Shown: positions 1 through 11,886 of the stretch, in pieces
How positions within the stretch are numbered: the first letter of the stretch is position 1
Layout: each line of letters opens with the position of its first letter
Assembly (NCBI RefSeq): GCF_900880675.1
Contig: NC_044196.1
Location: 12,155,967-12,219,966 of the forward strand
DNA length: 64,000 nt
Reading direction: 5' to 3'
DNA from: Sparus aurata
Taxonomy: Eukaryota > Chordata > Actinopteri > Spariformes > Sparidae
Notes under the pieces: model-generated
What the model saw: the letters and a program-made list of their open reading frames with translations, nothing else
What the model was told of the DNA's origin: nothing
The model's database searches: none
Translations under genes and position numbers: made by a program

Positions 1-1109
1 AACAGCGCCGACATTTAAAACCCACTCGACGTTCTCCTGTGTGTGAGAGAGAGCGCGGGTGAGTGTGTGTGCGTGTGTGAGAGAGAGATTGTGGAGTGCG
101 TGCTTCTTTTTCTTGCATTTGTAAGTTGCAGTGCGCTTTTTAATTAATATGAAATTAAATATACTCTATTTGAAGGCAAGTTTGTTTTTTGCCTGTTAAT
201 GACTGAACTCATTGTAATAAAATGATTCTTTCTGAATTTATTTGATTTTAAATTGTTTTGGTAATGCGTCGTGAAGGTCTTAAATTTGACTTACTGAAAA
301 CTGCTAGAACCCTGATAAATGTATTTTGTCAAAATTCTTGTTACAATTTTCATTTCTAATTTCTGGTTAATTAAGACTAGCATTAGGAGGCCACAGTGCA
401 AGGAGAGCCGTTGGCATGGAGGTGAGGACATCAGTCTTAAGGAATAAATTGATGTTAAAACAGGACAAATCGATGTTAAAAAAGGCAACATTTTTTTTCA
501 CCGAACACATCGCATGGCTAAAGTCTCACTCTTGTCATTTTCTGAAACTTGGCAGCCCTGTTGTCAATTTAAAGATTAACCACAGAAAAAAAGTGATTGG
601 TACAAAGCATATTGGAACATCATCCTCAGTTTGGTCTGAACAACTACATTGCAGATTGATTAGTGACAAATTCAGCTGACTGGCTGTCAGAGGTGAAATA
701 TGAGCTTCAGTCATGTTGTTATCAGAGGGGTAACGATACATTGATTTGAATTGAATTGAAAACATCGATGCATGTGGCTGCCATCCAGAATACACACCTT
801 TATTTTGAAAGTCCCATGGCACATCTGGGTAATCCTTTCTAAGCAGTGCTAGTTAGCACCCAGAACAAAAGGTCAGGCAGGCAGGAATAAGACTACGAGG
901 ATATTATCTACTCAACAGTAAAGTCAGCAGTGTGGAAATATTTTGGATTCTGAGAAATCAGAGTTGATATAAATGTAACCGATTGTGTTAAATTTGAAAT
1001 GATCTCATATCGATCCCCTGTATCGAATGGAATCGAAATTGTGTCTAGCAGTTGTGAATACATAGAAGAAAAATATTCCTGAAATTGTTGACATTTTTCT
1101 TTAACTGGA
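1..1109. other. Non-coding stretch, no gene recognised
   Basis: Starts with a GT/GA-rich simple segment (about 40-90). The rest is AT-rich with only short open frames that resemble nothing known to me. Several short frames overlap on both strands and none has splice sites or codon bias that would support a gene. Confidence 0.5.
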
Positions 1110-1331
1110 TGTTGGAAAAATCTCGATCTTTCCTGGCATCATCACTGAAATGTTAACATCCTTGTAGTAAAGCCTAGTTATTTCCGCTGGAACAATGTCT
1201 TGAGTTTCCTCTTATGCTAAAAACACAACCTGCTCATGTGACTGACTGTCTGTCTACATGTGTTGGCCTCATGCTTCATGGAGAAGTGTTTTCAGGATCA
1301 GAGCTGTCTGATACTGTCTGCGATCCAAAAA
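1110..1331. repeat. Duplicated block flank, copy 1
   Basis: This segment has close relatives at 3140-3420 and 27080-27360 and a weaker one near 49200-49390. Shared features include TTTCCTGGCATCA, CTTATGCTAAAAACACAACC and TTTTCAGGATCAGA. It sits beyond the 3' side of the family A genes and marks an edge of the duplicated unit. No coding content is visible. Confidence 0.6.
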
Positions 1332-1601
1332 TCGTATCAAAATTGTATCGTGGCAGACTTTGCGATATCGGCAAATATCGTATCGTTGTCCAAAGAATCG
1401 ATTTAACATCGTATTGTGATGAAAGTAACGATTTACACCCCTATTTGTTATGGCCTGAAAAATACAACTGTGGTGTGTTTGGTTTTGGTTTTATCATCCT
1501 TCAGAGACTACAGATGAAATTTAGCGAGGAGCTAATTCTGGTACGGCTGAGAGCCGTGCATTGTCCCTGTTAAATAAACTAAAGTAAAAAAAAAAAAAAA
1601 A
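1332..1601 (+). mobile_element. Poly(A)-tailed insertion (retrosequence)
   Basis: Similarity to the related blocks at 3.2 and 27.2 kb stops at about 1331. The extra sequence ends with AATAAA at 1573-1578 and, eight bases later, a run of 16 A (1586-1601). A poly(A) signal followed by an A tail at the point where duplicates diverge suggests a retrotransposed sequence. The body contains many ATCGTATC/TATCG motifs. Family and target duplication were not identified. Confidence 0.4.
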
Positions 1602-3139
1602 GAGATGCACACGCCTGGCAACCACATTCCCATAGCAGTTGTTGTGATTGCACCGAGGTCAAACTGTGGTCATGTTTTCATGTGTTGAGTTAAAGCTGAC
1701 CATCACTCCCTTGTTGCAAACACTGAACTTCCTGTTGTCCTCTGCCTCCCTGTTTGTCTCAAATGAAATCCCCCAAAATACGTACTTCCGATTGATTATG
1801 GTCCTTTTTTAAACAAAAACATGTAAGAGAACACCAGAAATGAAACATTTTGTCCATAATATTCTATGTTTTCTTCTCAACAAACCAAAGAAACACCAAA
1901 ACAATGACTCCATCCTACCAACAAGTCTGAGCTCTGTTCCTTGCTAGATATATATTTTTTTCCTGTTGCACTGAGATCTGATATTCCCAAAAAAAATATT
2001 AAGAATGCGTCAATGAGTGTCTGCTGTCAATAAACACCAGGGTAACACTGGATACATAGTAATGACGTAGATAGCTTTTTAGGATGTATGAAGATAATCC
2101 ATTCATGATCAGACGGAGATCTGACATGCGATAAAGCGCCTTTCATGACTTTCATTAGAACTTTGTGAGGAGTTTCTAAAAGGGATATCTCCATCATCGA
2201 ACCATGACAGCACAACACAAAGGTGTCAGCTAGGTGTGTTGGTGTCTGCATAGTCTTGACTGTGTTTTTATCATTCAACAAATAAACATCATAATATTTT
2301 TTTTCATTTGAAATAGAGCGACTAAAGGCTCTTTATGTACTGACATCATGAAAGGATGTTCGTTGTTTTTGGTGTCATGCAAACCATCCGCCCAAAGAAC
2401 TTAATCAGCATAGAACTTTGTAAAAGAAAGGTCATCTCGTCAAGCATGTTTTGAATTAGAAAAGTAATCTTATTCAAAGAAAATACATCTAACTACTGTC
2501 TTAATAAGATATGCCATCTTATAGATCTAATTTGAACCAGTAACAAGCTACAACAATGTTTTTCATAATAACCCAACAGATGATTTAAGAGCGAAATCAC
2601 TTGTAGAAATTCTCAATTTAAGAAACTTGCGAAACGACAACAATTAAAGCTTGTCGATGTCGCATTGAGTGTTAAGAAAATAAGAATCTTCTACTTATTT
2701 TCATTATGCTGTTTGAAGAAATTGTTACATTAGGTTTTACATTCTTAAAGTCAGTTCAATCTAAAGACTAAAAATCTAAATTTAAGTTGCTCCATCTTGA
2801 AAAAGTCCAAAGTGAGTGTTTATTGTTTGTAATAAGCAAAAATGACTTAAATTTAGGCTTTTCTGTCCAATTTTAAGACCCATTAAGAAGATTTGACTTC
2901 TTAACTTCCCCCTGTCTGTCAGGTGCAAATATAAAAGTCCTTTTTTTAGACCACAGAGTCTCTTGTCTTACTATAGATAGCCTCAGGTGTGCCTACTTCC
3001 TCATTCATGAAGGATTCATTTCATACCTTCCTGGTATTTTCTCACAGTGCTGAGACGATGATCAAACTTCTCATCTTACTTTCAGCAGAACATACAGAAT
3101 AAAACACTCCTGTAAATGTTGACTGTTTGCTTAAACTAG
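1602..3139. other. Non-coding stretch, no gene recognised
   Basis: AT-rich sequence with no convincing exon, RNA gene or transposon ends. The minus frame at 2027-2281 has no recognisable domain. Confidence 0.5.
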
Positions 3140-4180
3140 ATGTCAGAATCATCTGTACGATCTTTCCTGGCATCAACTCAGAATTTTAACATCCTTGAAG
3201 CAGAGCCTGTTATAAAAATAAAAATATTTTCCTTGTTCCCCATTTCACACCTGACACTCTGCAGACTGCCTCGAGTTTCCTCCTATGCTAAAAACACAAC
3301 CTGTTCATGTGACTGACTGGTTGATTGTCTACACGTGTCAACCTCCAAAATATATGGAGTAAAGTTTTCAGGATCAGATCAAGTTAAAGATTCTGTCTGT
3401 GATCCAAAAACTCCATCACATCAAAACAGGAACCTGATATCACTCTGAAATTCAGATCTGTTATACAAATGCTAACAATGGTCGACAGTGACGTTGTCGA
3501 CTGTACACAAACAAATCTCTGTATCTGGAGGTGTGACACAACCTTGTATCAATGTGGTTAGAACATCTTTGACATGGAAAGTTTACTTAACCAATGTGAA
3601 TCCAACAGATTAAATGTCACGACTGTTTCATAAACTAAAAATATCTTTTTGTAACTTTCTCCAAAGTGCTTTCGCTGCATAAACATAACCACAAAATATA
3701 TTTTCCTAACCTTGGTCAGTTTTCTGTTGCTGAAACGCCCACCATTCACACTATTTCCTCCAGTGTGATTTATAGATGTCGAGTTTGTTTCAGTCCAAAG
3801 AAGGTGGTGCAGTCACAACAGTATAGTCATGAAAGTCACAAAAACAAGTCAAACATCTTACATGAATGTTGAACTGGAGGTTTTTAACATACATGATCTT
3901 GTTCACAATTTAGCATCTGAATAATCAGCGCCTGGTGGATGAAGCTGCCTCGACTCCATTCAACATCCTCCACTGTCAGATCTGTGAATGTTACAGCTGG
4001 TTTCACTCTGATGGACATCGTTACAACACGCTGCCTCTCCTAATGTTCTGTTTATAATGTGAACACACTGTAAATACATCTAGATTTATAGCAGAGACGT
4101 TGTTTTGATTGTTGTATAAGTCTTTTAATATCAGACACCCAGAAGATGTCAAGAACTCAAAGAGTTTATCAGACACAAAG
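3140..4180. repeat. Duplicated block flank, copy 2
   Basis: 3140-3420 matches 1110-1331 and 27080-27360. 3690-4060 matches 28150-28640, including the shared TGTGATTTATAGAT and AAGAAGGTGGTGCAG motifs. The order is the same in both places, so the region downstream of A1 and the region downstream of A4 come from one duplication. No protein-coding exon is evident. Confidence 0.6.
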
Positions 4181-4195
4181 TTCATTATGATAAAC

Positions 4196-4201
4196 TTTAT
4201 T
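4196..4201 (-). terminator. Polyadenylation signal of A1 3' UTR
   Basis: TTTATT on the plus strand reads AATAAA on the minus strand, about 1.1 kb below the A1 stop. The same signal in the same sequence context recurs below A2 (10579-10584) and A4 (28799-28804), which supports it as the family 3' end. Confidence 0.5.
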
Positions 4202-5302
4202 AACACACAGAAACAGTTACAAACTGACTTTCAGCCCAATTTAAGTTCTCTTTTGGAAATATTGCATGATGTCCTTGTAGGCCTTTATCATACATTTAAT
4301 ACAATCCTGATATGAAAAGTGTTTTACAGCATTTAAAGGGTTAATATAAAAATGTAATATACAAATCAATCACTTGGCAATTAACCAAATCAAAACAAGA
4401 CAGAACATGTAGACACAGCTGACTGAGACTGAAACAAAATCACTCAGTACAATCACTGTGAGGTGAAGAGCGCCCTCTGCTGACCTTTATCAACATTAAC
4501 AGACAGTAAATAACAAACACAAATCAAACAGCAGCACTTAATTTCAGTCAAAACTGCACATTACAACCAGAAAAGGTTAAAGCAGATTTCATTTCAGTCC
4601 AATAAGAGACAGAGTTTGATGAGACGTCCTGTCAAAATAAGGGACAGCATGAAGGTGAAGAACGTTTCCTCCATCAGCTCCATTATTGTTGTTCATCACT
4701 CAAACTGAAGTTGTGACATATTACTGAAATACTGTGAGAATGAATTGAAGGATTGTGATCGTCCTCAATTTATTCTAAATCAGAAAAAAAGTTGTATCCC
4801 TGCTTGAGACCCACACAGGGTTTAAATCCTGAAACTCTGCTCCAGCTGGTCAGAACCATAACCTGGATGACTGACGACCTTCATCAACATGTATTGTACT
4901 AAATATGAAATATATACTTACCACTACAGTGTAAGTAGAATAATATGCAAGTTAAAGTGCAGGGAGTATGTAAAAGTAAAGTACAAAGTTTTTAGCATAA
5001 CTTAGCTGAACCACCTATCAGTATTAATTATGAACTAAGTAAGTAAAGCTAATTAGCATTTAGCCAATACAATATTAGTTTTGCATGTTTTAAAGCAGCA
5101 TTACAGTGATGTGATTTTCTGAACTTACTACATTGTTCCAATACTTCATCCACCAAGCCATTGCATTCTCATTTATGATGATTATTGATCAGAAGGCATC
5201 GTTTTAGGGTCCTTACATGTGCTCACATCGGAGCAGCTTTGGGTGCAAGTTGCTCAGACGATGAACTGTATTGATCCCCATCACCAACTCAATGATGGTA
5301 CA
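4202..5302 (-). other. A1 3' untranslated region
   Basis: Long stretch between the A1 stop and the conserved poly(A) signal. Paralogous over most of its length to 10585-11886, 20790-21711, 28805-29943 and 42810-45007. It contains the shared GAGCGCCCTCTGCTGACC motif and a shared TGTATTGTACTAAATATGAA motif. No open frame is conserved among the copies. Confidence 0.55.
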
Positions 5303-5801
5303 TCAGTCCCGATGTTGACCTGTGGGACTGACGAGAGAGAAAGTTCAAACAAAGCACTGACACAAACAAAATAAGTTCCATTCAGAACAATATGAAGAAC
5401 AAACACACCTTTATTATATCGGTGATTGAGAGCTGACAGACACCACTGAGCTGCACCGAGGAGACATATTATAGCACCAATTAAAAGAACTGCACCAGTT
5501 GCAACTTCGTTCAAATCGTGTGATGTCACTTCCTTCTTCGGCCCTCCTGCTGTGTGTTCATCATCTGCATGAAGACAGAAAACCAGTGTTAGTATCTGAT
5601 ATCAGGAGCATCAACTCATCAGAGTCAAACCAACACATCAAGAACATTTATTCTAACTCAGCAAACGTAGAAATGAGACAATAAGTGACCAAATAAACAG
5701 GAAACAACAAGTAATCATCCATCTGACAACCTGCTGCTGGTCACACAACAGGAGTTACACCACATGACCACATGGTGGCACTGTAGCAATGTATTGACTT
5801 A

Positions 5802-7420
5802 CAGTATCTCACAAAAGTGAGTACACCTCTCACATTTCTGCAAATACATTTCATCTTTTCATGGGAGAACACTAAAGAAATGACCCTTTGATACAAAGTA
5901 GTCAGTGTACAGCTTGTATAACACTGTACATTTACTGTCCCCTCAAAATAACTCAACACACAGCCATTAATGTCTGACCAGCTGGCAACAAAAGTGAGTA
6001 CAGCCCTAAGTGAAAAGCCCAAATTCTGCCCAAAGTGTCCAAATATTTTGTGTGGCCACTACTATTTTCCAGCTCTGCTTAAACCTCTTGGGCCTAGAGT
6101 TCACCAGAGCTTCACAGGTTGCCACTGGAATCCTCCTCTTCTACTCCTCTATGACGACATCACAGAGCTGGTGGATGTTGGAGACCCTGTGCTCCTCCAC
6201 CTGCCGTTTGAGGATGCCCCACAATGCTCAATAGGGTTTAGGTCTAGACACATGCTTGGCCAGTCCATGACCTTTATCCTCAGCTTCTTTAGCAAGGCAC
6301 TGGTCGTCTTGGAGGTGTGTTTGGGGCCGTTATCATGTTTGAATACTGCCCTGTGGACCAGTTTCTGAAGGGAGAGGTACCAATTTGATGCAGTGTGCGG
6401 CGTATGGTCTGAGCACTGACAGGCTGATCTCCCACCCCTTCAACCTCTGCAGCAGTGCTGGCAGCACTCATTGCACCATTGCGAGGTAAGGTATCTGGAT
6501 GGCAACACATTCTGATCTTTGAGTTTAATTAGTTTAGATTTAACAATGACTAATTGTTTCTCCTTGTGTGAGTTAAGGAATGTAGACAGAGTGGGGCTCA
6601 CAGCTCCAAGGGTCTCGGAGTAGTCCTTCAGCTGTGGGTGTGATAAAGGTTAGTAGACGGCACAGAGTTTGACCCCCTATACCAGATGGTGGGAGATGCC
6701 TAAACATTTATGTTCCCGTAGAAGGACAGAGTGACCATTTGGGACGACTTGGGGGGCAAGACCTGAGAAGTGGCAGCAGCAAATTTAGTGAGTTATGGGA
6801 GATGAGCAGGGAGACAGGTCAACTCCTCTTTTAGTCTATTGGATAATTTACCAAAGTGACAAATTAGAAGAAGGGGGTGTGTACTGGAGAAAGGACTCTA
6901 AAAAGGCCCACATAGAGAGAAAAGGGAAGGTGGTCACTTGTAGATTCCTACAATCGAAGGCTCAATAGGATTTCTGATAAAGCAGAGGGCAAAGCACTGG
7001 GCAGAACTTTGCCAGGATTTGAGAATTCCCGAGAGCGGCCGCTCTTGGTCAGACGCAGGCGTGAGATCTGTTTCAATAAAGACTGCTCTATCATTCCACC
7101 CAGCCTTGCCTCCGCAGATTCTCTTATCAACATACTACTCGCTGACACCTTTGAGGGAGTGAGCCCAGAAACCACAGAGGCCTGTTCTGAGTGGAACCTG
7201 TCCCGTTAAACTGCTGTGTGTCTTGGCCACACAGCAGCTCAGTTTCAGGGTGTTGGCAATCTTCTTGCGGAGCAACAACCCTTAGAGAGTTCTTTGCCGT
7301 GAGGTGCCATGTTGAACTTCCAGTGACCAGTATGAGAGAGCATGAGAGTGATAACACACCTGCTCCCCATTCACACCTGAGACCTTGTAACACTAACGAG
7401 TCACATGACACCACAGGTGT
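5802..7420 (-). mobile_element. Tc1-like transposon, deleted and interrupted
   Basis: The low-coordinate end begins CAGTATCTCACAAAAGTGAG directly after TA, as expected for a Tc1 inverted repeat at a TA target. Minus-strand translation between 5.8 and 6.5 kb gives DNGPKHTS (second catalytic Asp) and LDLNPIEH (third catalytic Glu), then an abrupt switch near 6365 to QTIRRTLHQIG, part of the paired-like DNA-binding region. The region between is missing. The N-terminal helix-turn-helix portion lies at 7190-7320, separated by about 690 bp of unrelated LTR-like sequence. The other inverted repeat is absent after about 7420. Stops and frameshifts make it inactive. Confidence 0.85.
6505..7185 (+). 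mobile_element. Probable solo LTR inside the Tc1 element
   Basis: This segment splits the Tc1 coding sequence. It has no long frame and ends with an LTR-like R/U5 arrangement: TTTCAATAAAGACTGCTC at about 7072-7089 followed by CCACCCAGCCTTGCC. Exact borders and a target duplication could not be fixed, so the LTR call is tentative. The interruption of Tc1 is clear. Confidence 0.4.
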
Positions 7421-8030
7421 CAGTTGGGTCTTCAAAATCAGATTTGGCACCAGTTTCCCATGATGCATTATTTCTCTATGAGTAAACACGGTGACCTACC
7501 TTCAGTTGAAACTGGTGTGATGATGTTGTGATTCCTCATGTCCTCTGTTTTCTCCACGAGAAGTCACATTCAAGACAAAATGTTCTGTGGGTGTAAATCA
7601 GGAGGCTGTTAGATTCTGATGTCTGACCCGTGTGGCAGTAACATGTTTCCATCCTGCACTGCAGCAGAGTTCAGATCAACTGTGGTCTCCAGCACCCATC
7701 TCTCTGTGACCTGGTTATAATTAGCAGCCAGATCACACCAGTAGTTTCCAGAGTCTTCAGTCCTGAGTCTGGACACATGAAGTCTGATCCGTCCGTCTCT
7801 GAGGGCGTCTTTGTCACACTGGACTCGTCCTGCAAACTGTGGATCCTGAGACTTTGGGACATCCATGCTGTTAAACATTTGATACAAAAGCTTCCTAGAG
7901 TTTGACTGGAGAAAACAAGCCATGATGTTGAGAGACATGTCAGTTTTGATGGGACTGTCCCATCTGATGGTGATGTTCTTGTCCTCCTCTGCCTGATAGA
8001 AGGTTGCTGTCTTTTTCCCAGCAGACATCA

Positions 8031-9341
8031 CTGCAGACAAGAGGGAGGACAAAGAGAGACATCACATGGACTTCCATCAAACTTCACCTCATTTCAGCCT
8101 GAAATACTTTTATCATGGAGCTGAGAGATCCTGAACTAAAGCAGCAATTTAGATTTAGATTTTACTGTGTGTGTCCAACAAGAGTCAGGTGTCCATAATT
8201 AGGAATTAATGGAAGTTGGGACACTTTGAAAGGCCTTATGGTTACTTGCTATTAATTTATATTTTCAGAGATCTAAAGTTTATCAAAGGAATAACCCCCT
8301 GGAAACACATGAGGGTTTGACTAGTAGCTGGAACAATGTGTTATATGCAGTGTCTGGATTGTTTTGTAGCAGTGGTGCTCTGAGTCGGTAGCCTAGCAAG
8401 AAAATGTTGAAAAATAACCCTTTAAATGGTTACTACTGGGGAGATTTTTGAAAAATAAATTATTTTCAGGATTTCAGAATCAGAATCTAAGACATGAGAC
8501 AAAATAGTGTAGAAGTTGACATTGCTGCCTGACAACATGTTAACCTCTTAAGCATTAGAGAACTTTTTTTTACCATTATTTTCTTTATTATTATAAGTTT
8601 TTTATGGAAACAGAATCTGTTTCAGAAGTCAGTGGGCCACATGACATAGAAGCTATTGAGAAAAAAAAAATCTGCATATTAATATTAATGTAAAATAGAG
8701 GAAGCACTAAAGTACAATGAAAAAGGTGTGTCTCATTCATCCAGTTTACCAATACAATCTGCTGCTGGTTTGGAGTCCCTGGGCCACATGACATGGAAGA
8801 TATCGAAAAAACTGCAATTATTTTGTATTAATATATTTATGCTAAGTAATTTAATGACGGTCTCCAGTAAATGAGCGCGAGGCTCTGGGAGGGGAGCTAA
8901 CCGTCCTCGTGCTAACACTGGGCGAACCTCAGTAAAGTCGCGGCTGGACCCGAGTGAATATCCAACGAATATCCAACCTGAAACTAACTTAACTCGCTTC
9001 GATGAATCGCCTGTTGCAGCCTTTGAATAGGATGACGAGGATTTCAGTCACTCAACTTAAACGGTGACTTGTAGAAATAATACAAATACAAATTATTTTT
9101 TTGTGGCGCGCTGAAAATCCAGCCGCAGAATGCATACAGGCGAAACACTGGTTATATGTATATAGTTTCATAGTATCACCCAGACCATGATATAAATGTA
9201 CTTAACTTTAAACCAGCCACCAGATTTGCACAATTACTCAATTAGTCAATAAAGGAATAATAATCGTCAACTATTTTGATAGTTAATCTGCAAAATATAA
9301 TTTTAATAATTAAATCAAATGTTAGTAGCAGGACTACTGAC
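8031..9341 (-). other. A1 intron between V and signal exons
   Basis: About 1.3 kb, against 0.3 kb in A2 and 0.4 kb in A5. It contains two imperfect copies of a segment with GGGCCACATGACAT (near 8634 and 8782). Otherwise no exon or element is recognised. Confidence 0.45.
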
Positions 9342-10113
9342 CACAGACAGAGGAGGTCAGAACGACGAGCAGTACCATCAAGATCAGCTTCATCCTGTTA
9401 GAGAGGAGACAGTTTTATTACAGGAACAAGATTTGGTTGTTATAATAAACTGCTTTGGTTTATTTTTACTTTGGTCTTTTAAACTTCACAGTGGGTGGCT
9501 GAATATTTAATCAGCATGATATCCTGCGTTCTGGCAGATCAATGACAGATTATTACTATGAGGAAATATACAATATTAACAGGCTCGTTCATTAATTTAA
9601 CACTTTGTCTCAGTGTCACATGTTGTCTTGACTCGAAATTTAACTTCTGCTTAAAGACGATTTCCATATTACCCTTCAAAGAACAAAAAACAAAAAAATG
9701 GAAATAAGAAATAAAAAAATGACAATTTTTACAATAAATAAATAGTGTCTACATTTATTTCAGTGTTATTAAGTTGAATTTAATGGCATATACATGTGTT
9801 ATTAAGTCACGTTTCTATTTTTTACAATTACAACTAATGTTGTGCTCATAACAAATAACAACAGCAACCTTTATTCATTCATAACAAGTCTGTTAAACAG
9901 CTGATTAAATTTGGACATTTGTAATGAAAAGCACAAAGATTCAGGATCCATAAACTCGTTTCACTGAGATAAAAATGAAAGTAAATAGAAACAGTGTTAA
10001 CGACACTGATAATAGTGTATGAATAAATGATTTATACTAAATCTAAATGATACAAATTTGAAGATAGTTAATATGTTGGTTGAGAAGTTAAAGGGACCGA
10101 ATCAAGGTTGAAG

Positions 10114-10123
10114 TTTCACTTCC
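10114..10123 (-). promoter_or_regulatory. Candidate ETS/IRF composite site
   Basis: The minus strand reads GGAAGTGAAA, matching the known PU.1-IRF composite element GGAANNGAAA. The same match lies at 17492-17501, with degraded versions near 25784 and 46973, each upstream of a family A signal exon or in the related 5' block. Conservation across duplicates is expected anyway, so function is inference. Confidence 0.3.
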
Positions 10124-10316
10124 TTGTTGTTTTGTTCTTGTCTCAGCTGACTGTCACTTATCAGCTCCATGAACTCTGAATGTTTAATCCTTGAGGAGAA
10201 GCGCAGATATAAAATCTTAAGGCTTATGAGAATCTGATTTGTAATCTGCTCCTGTAAAAACAAACAGTGGTTGAAACATAAACTAAATCACACACAACGT
10301 GTTTTTGGTTACTTAC

Positions 10317-10360
10317 GTGTTTTCATGCGGTTGAGCTGTCCCACTTTGATTCACCTGAGG
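10317..10360 (-). other. A1 untranslated first exon (donor end)
   Basis: On the minus strand the sequence reads ATGAAAACAC then GTAAGT, a consensus donor at 10311-10316. A2 has the same arrangement ending at 13698, and A3 has it ending at 25984. The A signal exons begin one base before their ATG after a good acceptor (CTCTCTAACAG), so an upstream non-coding exon is expected. Its 5' limit is not defined. Confidence 0.45.
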
Positions 10361-10578
10361 TATTTCCTAGAGGGAACGACGTCTTTCAACACACCTGGGA
10401 GGAGGAGCCACGTGTTGTTGGACTCTGATTGTAACAGCTGGTTTCTCTCTGATGGACATCGTTACAACACACTGCCTCTCCTAATGTCCTGTTTATAATG
10501 TGTACACAGTGTAAATACATCTAGATTTATATGATAGACTCAAAGAGTTTATCAGACACAAAGTTCATTTTAATAAAC

Positions 10579-10584
10579 TTTATT
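10579..10584 (-). terminator. Polyadenylation signal of A2 3' UTR
   Basis: AATAAA on the minus strand in the same context as 4196-4201 and 28799-28804, about 1.3 kb below the A2 stop. Confidence 0.5.
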
Positions 10585-10729
10585 AACACTCAGAAACAGT
10601 TACAAACTGACTTTCAGCCCACTTTAAGTTCTCTTTTGGAAATATTGCATGATGTCCTTGTAGGCCTTTATTATCACTTTAATACAATCGTGATATGAAA
10701 AGTGTTTCACAGCATTGAAAGAGTCAATA

Positions 10730-10738
10730 ATATATATA

Positions 10739-10798
<60 letters not shown>
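10730..10798. repeat. (TA)n microsatellite
   Basis: About 69 bases of nearly pure TA in the A2 3' UTR. The equivalent place in A1 (about 4340) and A4 (about 28945) has no such expansion. Confidence 0.95.
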
Positions 10799-10801
<3 letters not shown>

Positions 10802-11886
10802 ACATATATCAAGTGATATAAATCAATCACTTGGCAATTAACAAAATCAAAACAGACAAAAATATGAAGACACAGCTGACTGAGACAGAAACAAACTCCA
10901 CTCAGTACAATCACTGTGAGATGAAGAGCGCCCTCTGCTGACCTTTATCTTTAACACCAGCGTGAACAGATGACAGCTTTTCTTTCAGTCACAGTAACAG
11001 ACAGTAAATAACAAACACAAATCAAACAGCAGCACTTCATTTCACTTTAAACTGCACATTACAACCAGAAAAGGTTAAAGCTCCACAAAGCAGATTCCGG
11101 ATCAGTGAAGTGAAGAACGTTTCCTCCGTCAGCTCCATCATTGTTGTTTATCACTTGTTCCCTCTGAATCTTATGACTCTAAATTCAGTTATTGATCAAA
11201 CTGAAGTTGTGACATATTTCTCAAATTCTGTGAGAATGAACTGAAGGATTGTGATCGTCCTCAAGTTATTCTAAATCAGAAAAAAAAGTTTTATCCCTGC
11301 CTGAGACCCACACAGGGTTTAAATCTTCAAACTCTCCTCCAGTCAGTCAGAACCATCACCTGGATGACTGACGACCTTTATCAACATGTATTGTACTAAA
11401 TATGAAATGTATGCTTACCACTACAGTGTACTTAGAATCATATGCAAGTTAAAGTGCAGGCAGTGTGCAAAAGTAAATTACAAAGCTTTTAGCATAACTA
11501 AGCTGAACTGATATTTACAACTATCAGTATTAATCATGAACTAACTAAGTCACTGTATTCTCATTTATGTTGATGATTGATCAGAAATCATTGTGTTAAT
11601 ACTGTGCATCATCTACCTCAATTTATTTGATCAAAAATATTTCCATATTTGATTTTGTACATGTGTTAGATGAGATTTAAGATGTATTGTGTAACAATAT
11701 TAAAATATTATTTTAAGGCTGGATCACCCAGCTCTTGTTACATTGATGGTGAAAACTGAAGGTCTGTTATTTACAAAGCTTTTAAACCTATCGCAGTATT
11801 ATTTTAAGGCCTAATTTGGACCCAGAATGTAAGAAGTGATGCAGCCAGAGTCTTTATATGTGTTCACATCGGAGCAGCTGTGGATG
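10799..11886 (-). other. A2 3' untranslated region
   Basis: Paralogous to 4202-5302 and 28805-29943, and free of conserved open frames. Confidence 0.5.

Larger units (their letters stand above)
5303..9394 (-). pseudogene. A1: broken single-V-domain immunoglobulin receptor
   Basis: Exons, in gene order: signal peptide 9342-9393 (begins MKLILMVLLVVL), V-type 7680-8030, stalk 7500-7584, transmembrane 5409-5564, tail 5303-5319. The V exon carries the family motifs TIRWDSPIKTD, FAGRVQ, RLHVSRLRTEDSG and YWCD. The transmembrane exon reads AVLLIGAIICLLGAAQW. Compared with A2 and A5, the V-exon donor GTGAGC has become TTGATC, so GT is lost at 7678-7679. The stalk exon also has one extra base (85 rather than 84), which puts a stop in frame before its end. 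A Tc1 element sits in the stalk-transmembrane intron. Two independent lesions make a pseudogene likely. An early mutant allele or a read-through secreted form ending at 7609 cannot be excluded. Confidence 0.75.

Noticed and set aside
5970..6368. Plus-strand frame of 132 codons
   Set aside because: Antisense to Tc1 transposase, whose DNGPKHTS and LDLNPIEH motifs are on the minus strand.
7019..7045. EcoRI (GAATTC) and NotI (GCGGCCGC) sites close together, suggesting cloning-vector sequence
   Set aside because: The surrounding sequence is LTR-like and no vector backbone or adaptor is visible; two sites alone are not evidence.
10624..10914. Minus-strand frame of 96 codons with poly-IY
   Set aside because: Translation of the (TA)n microsatellite within the A2 3' UTR.
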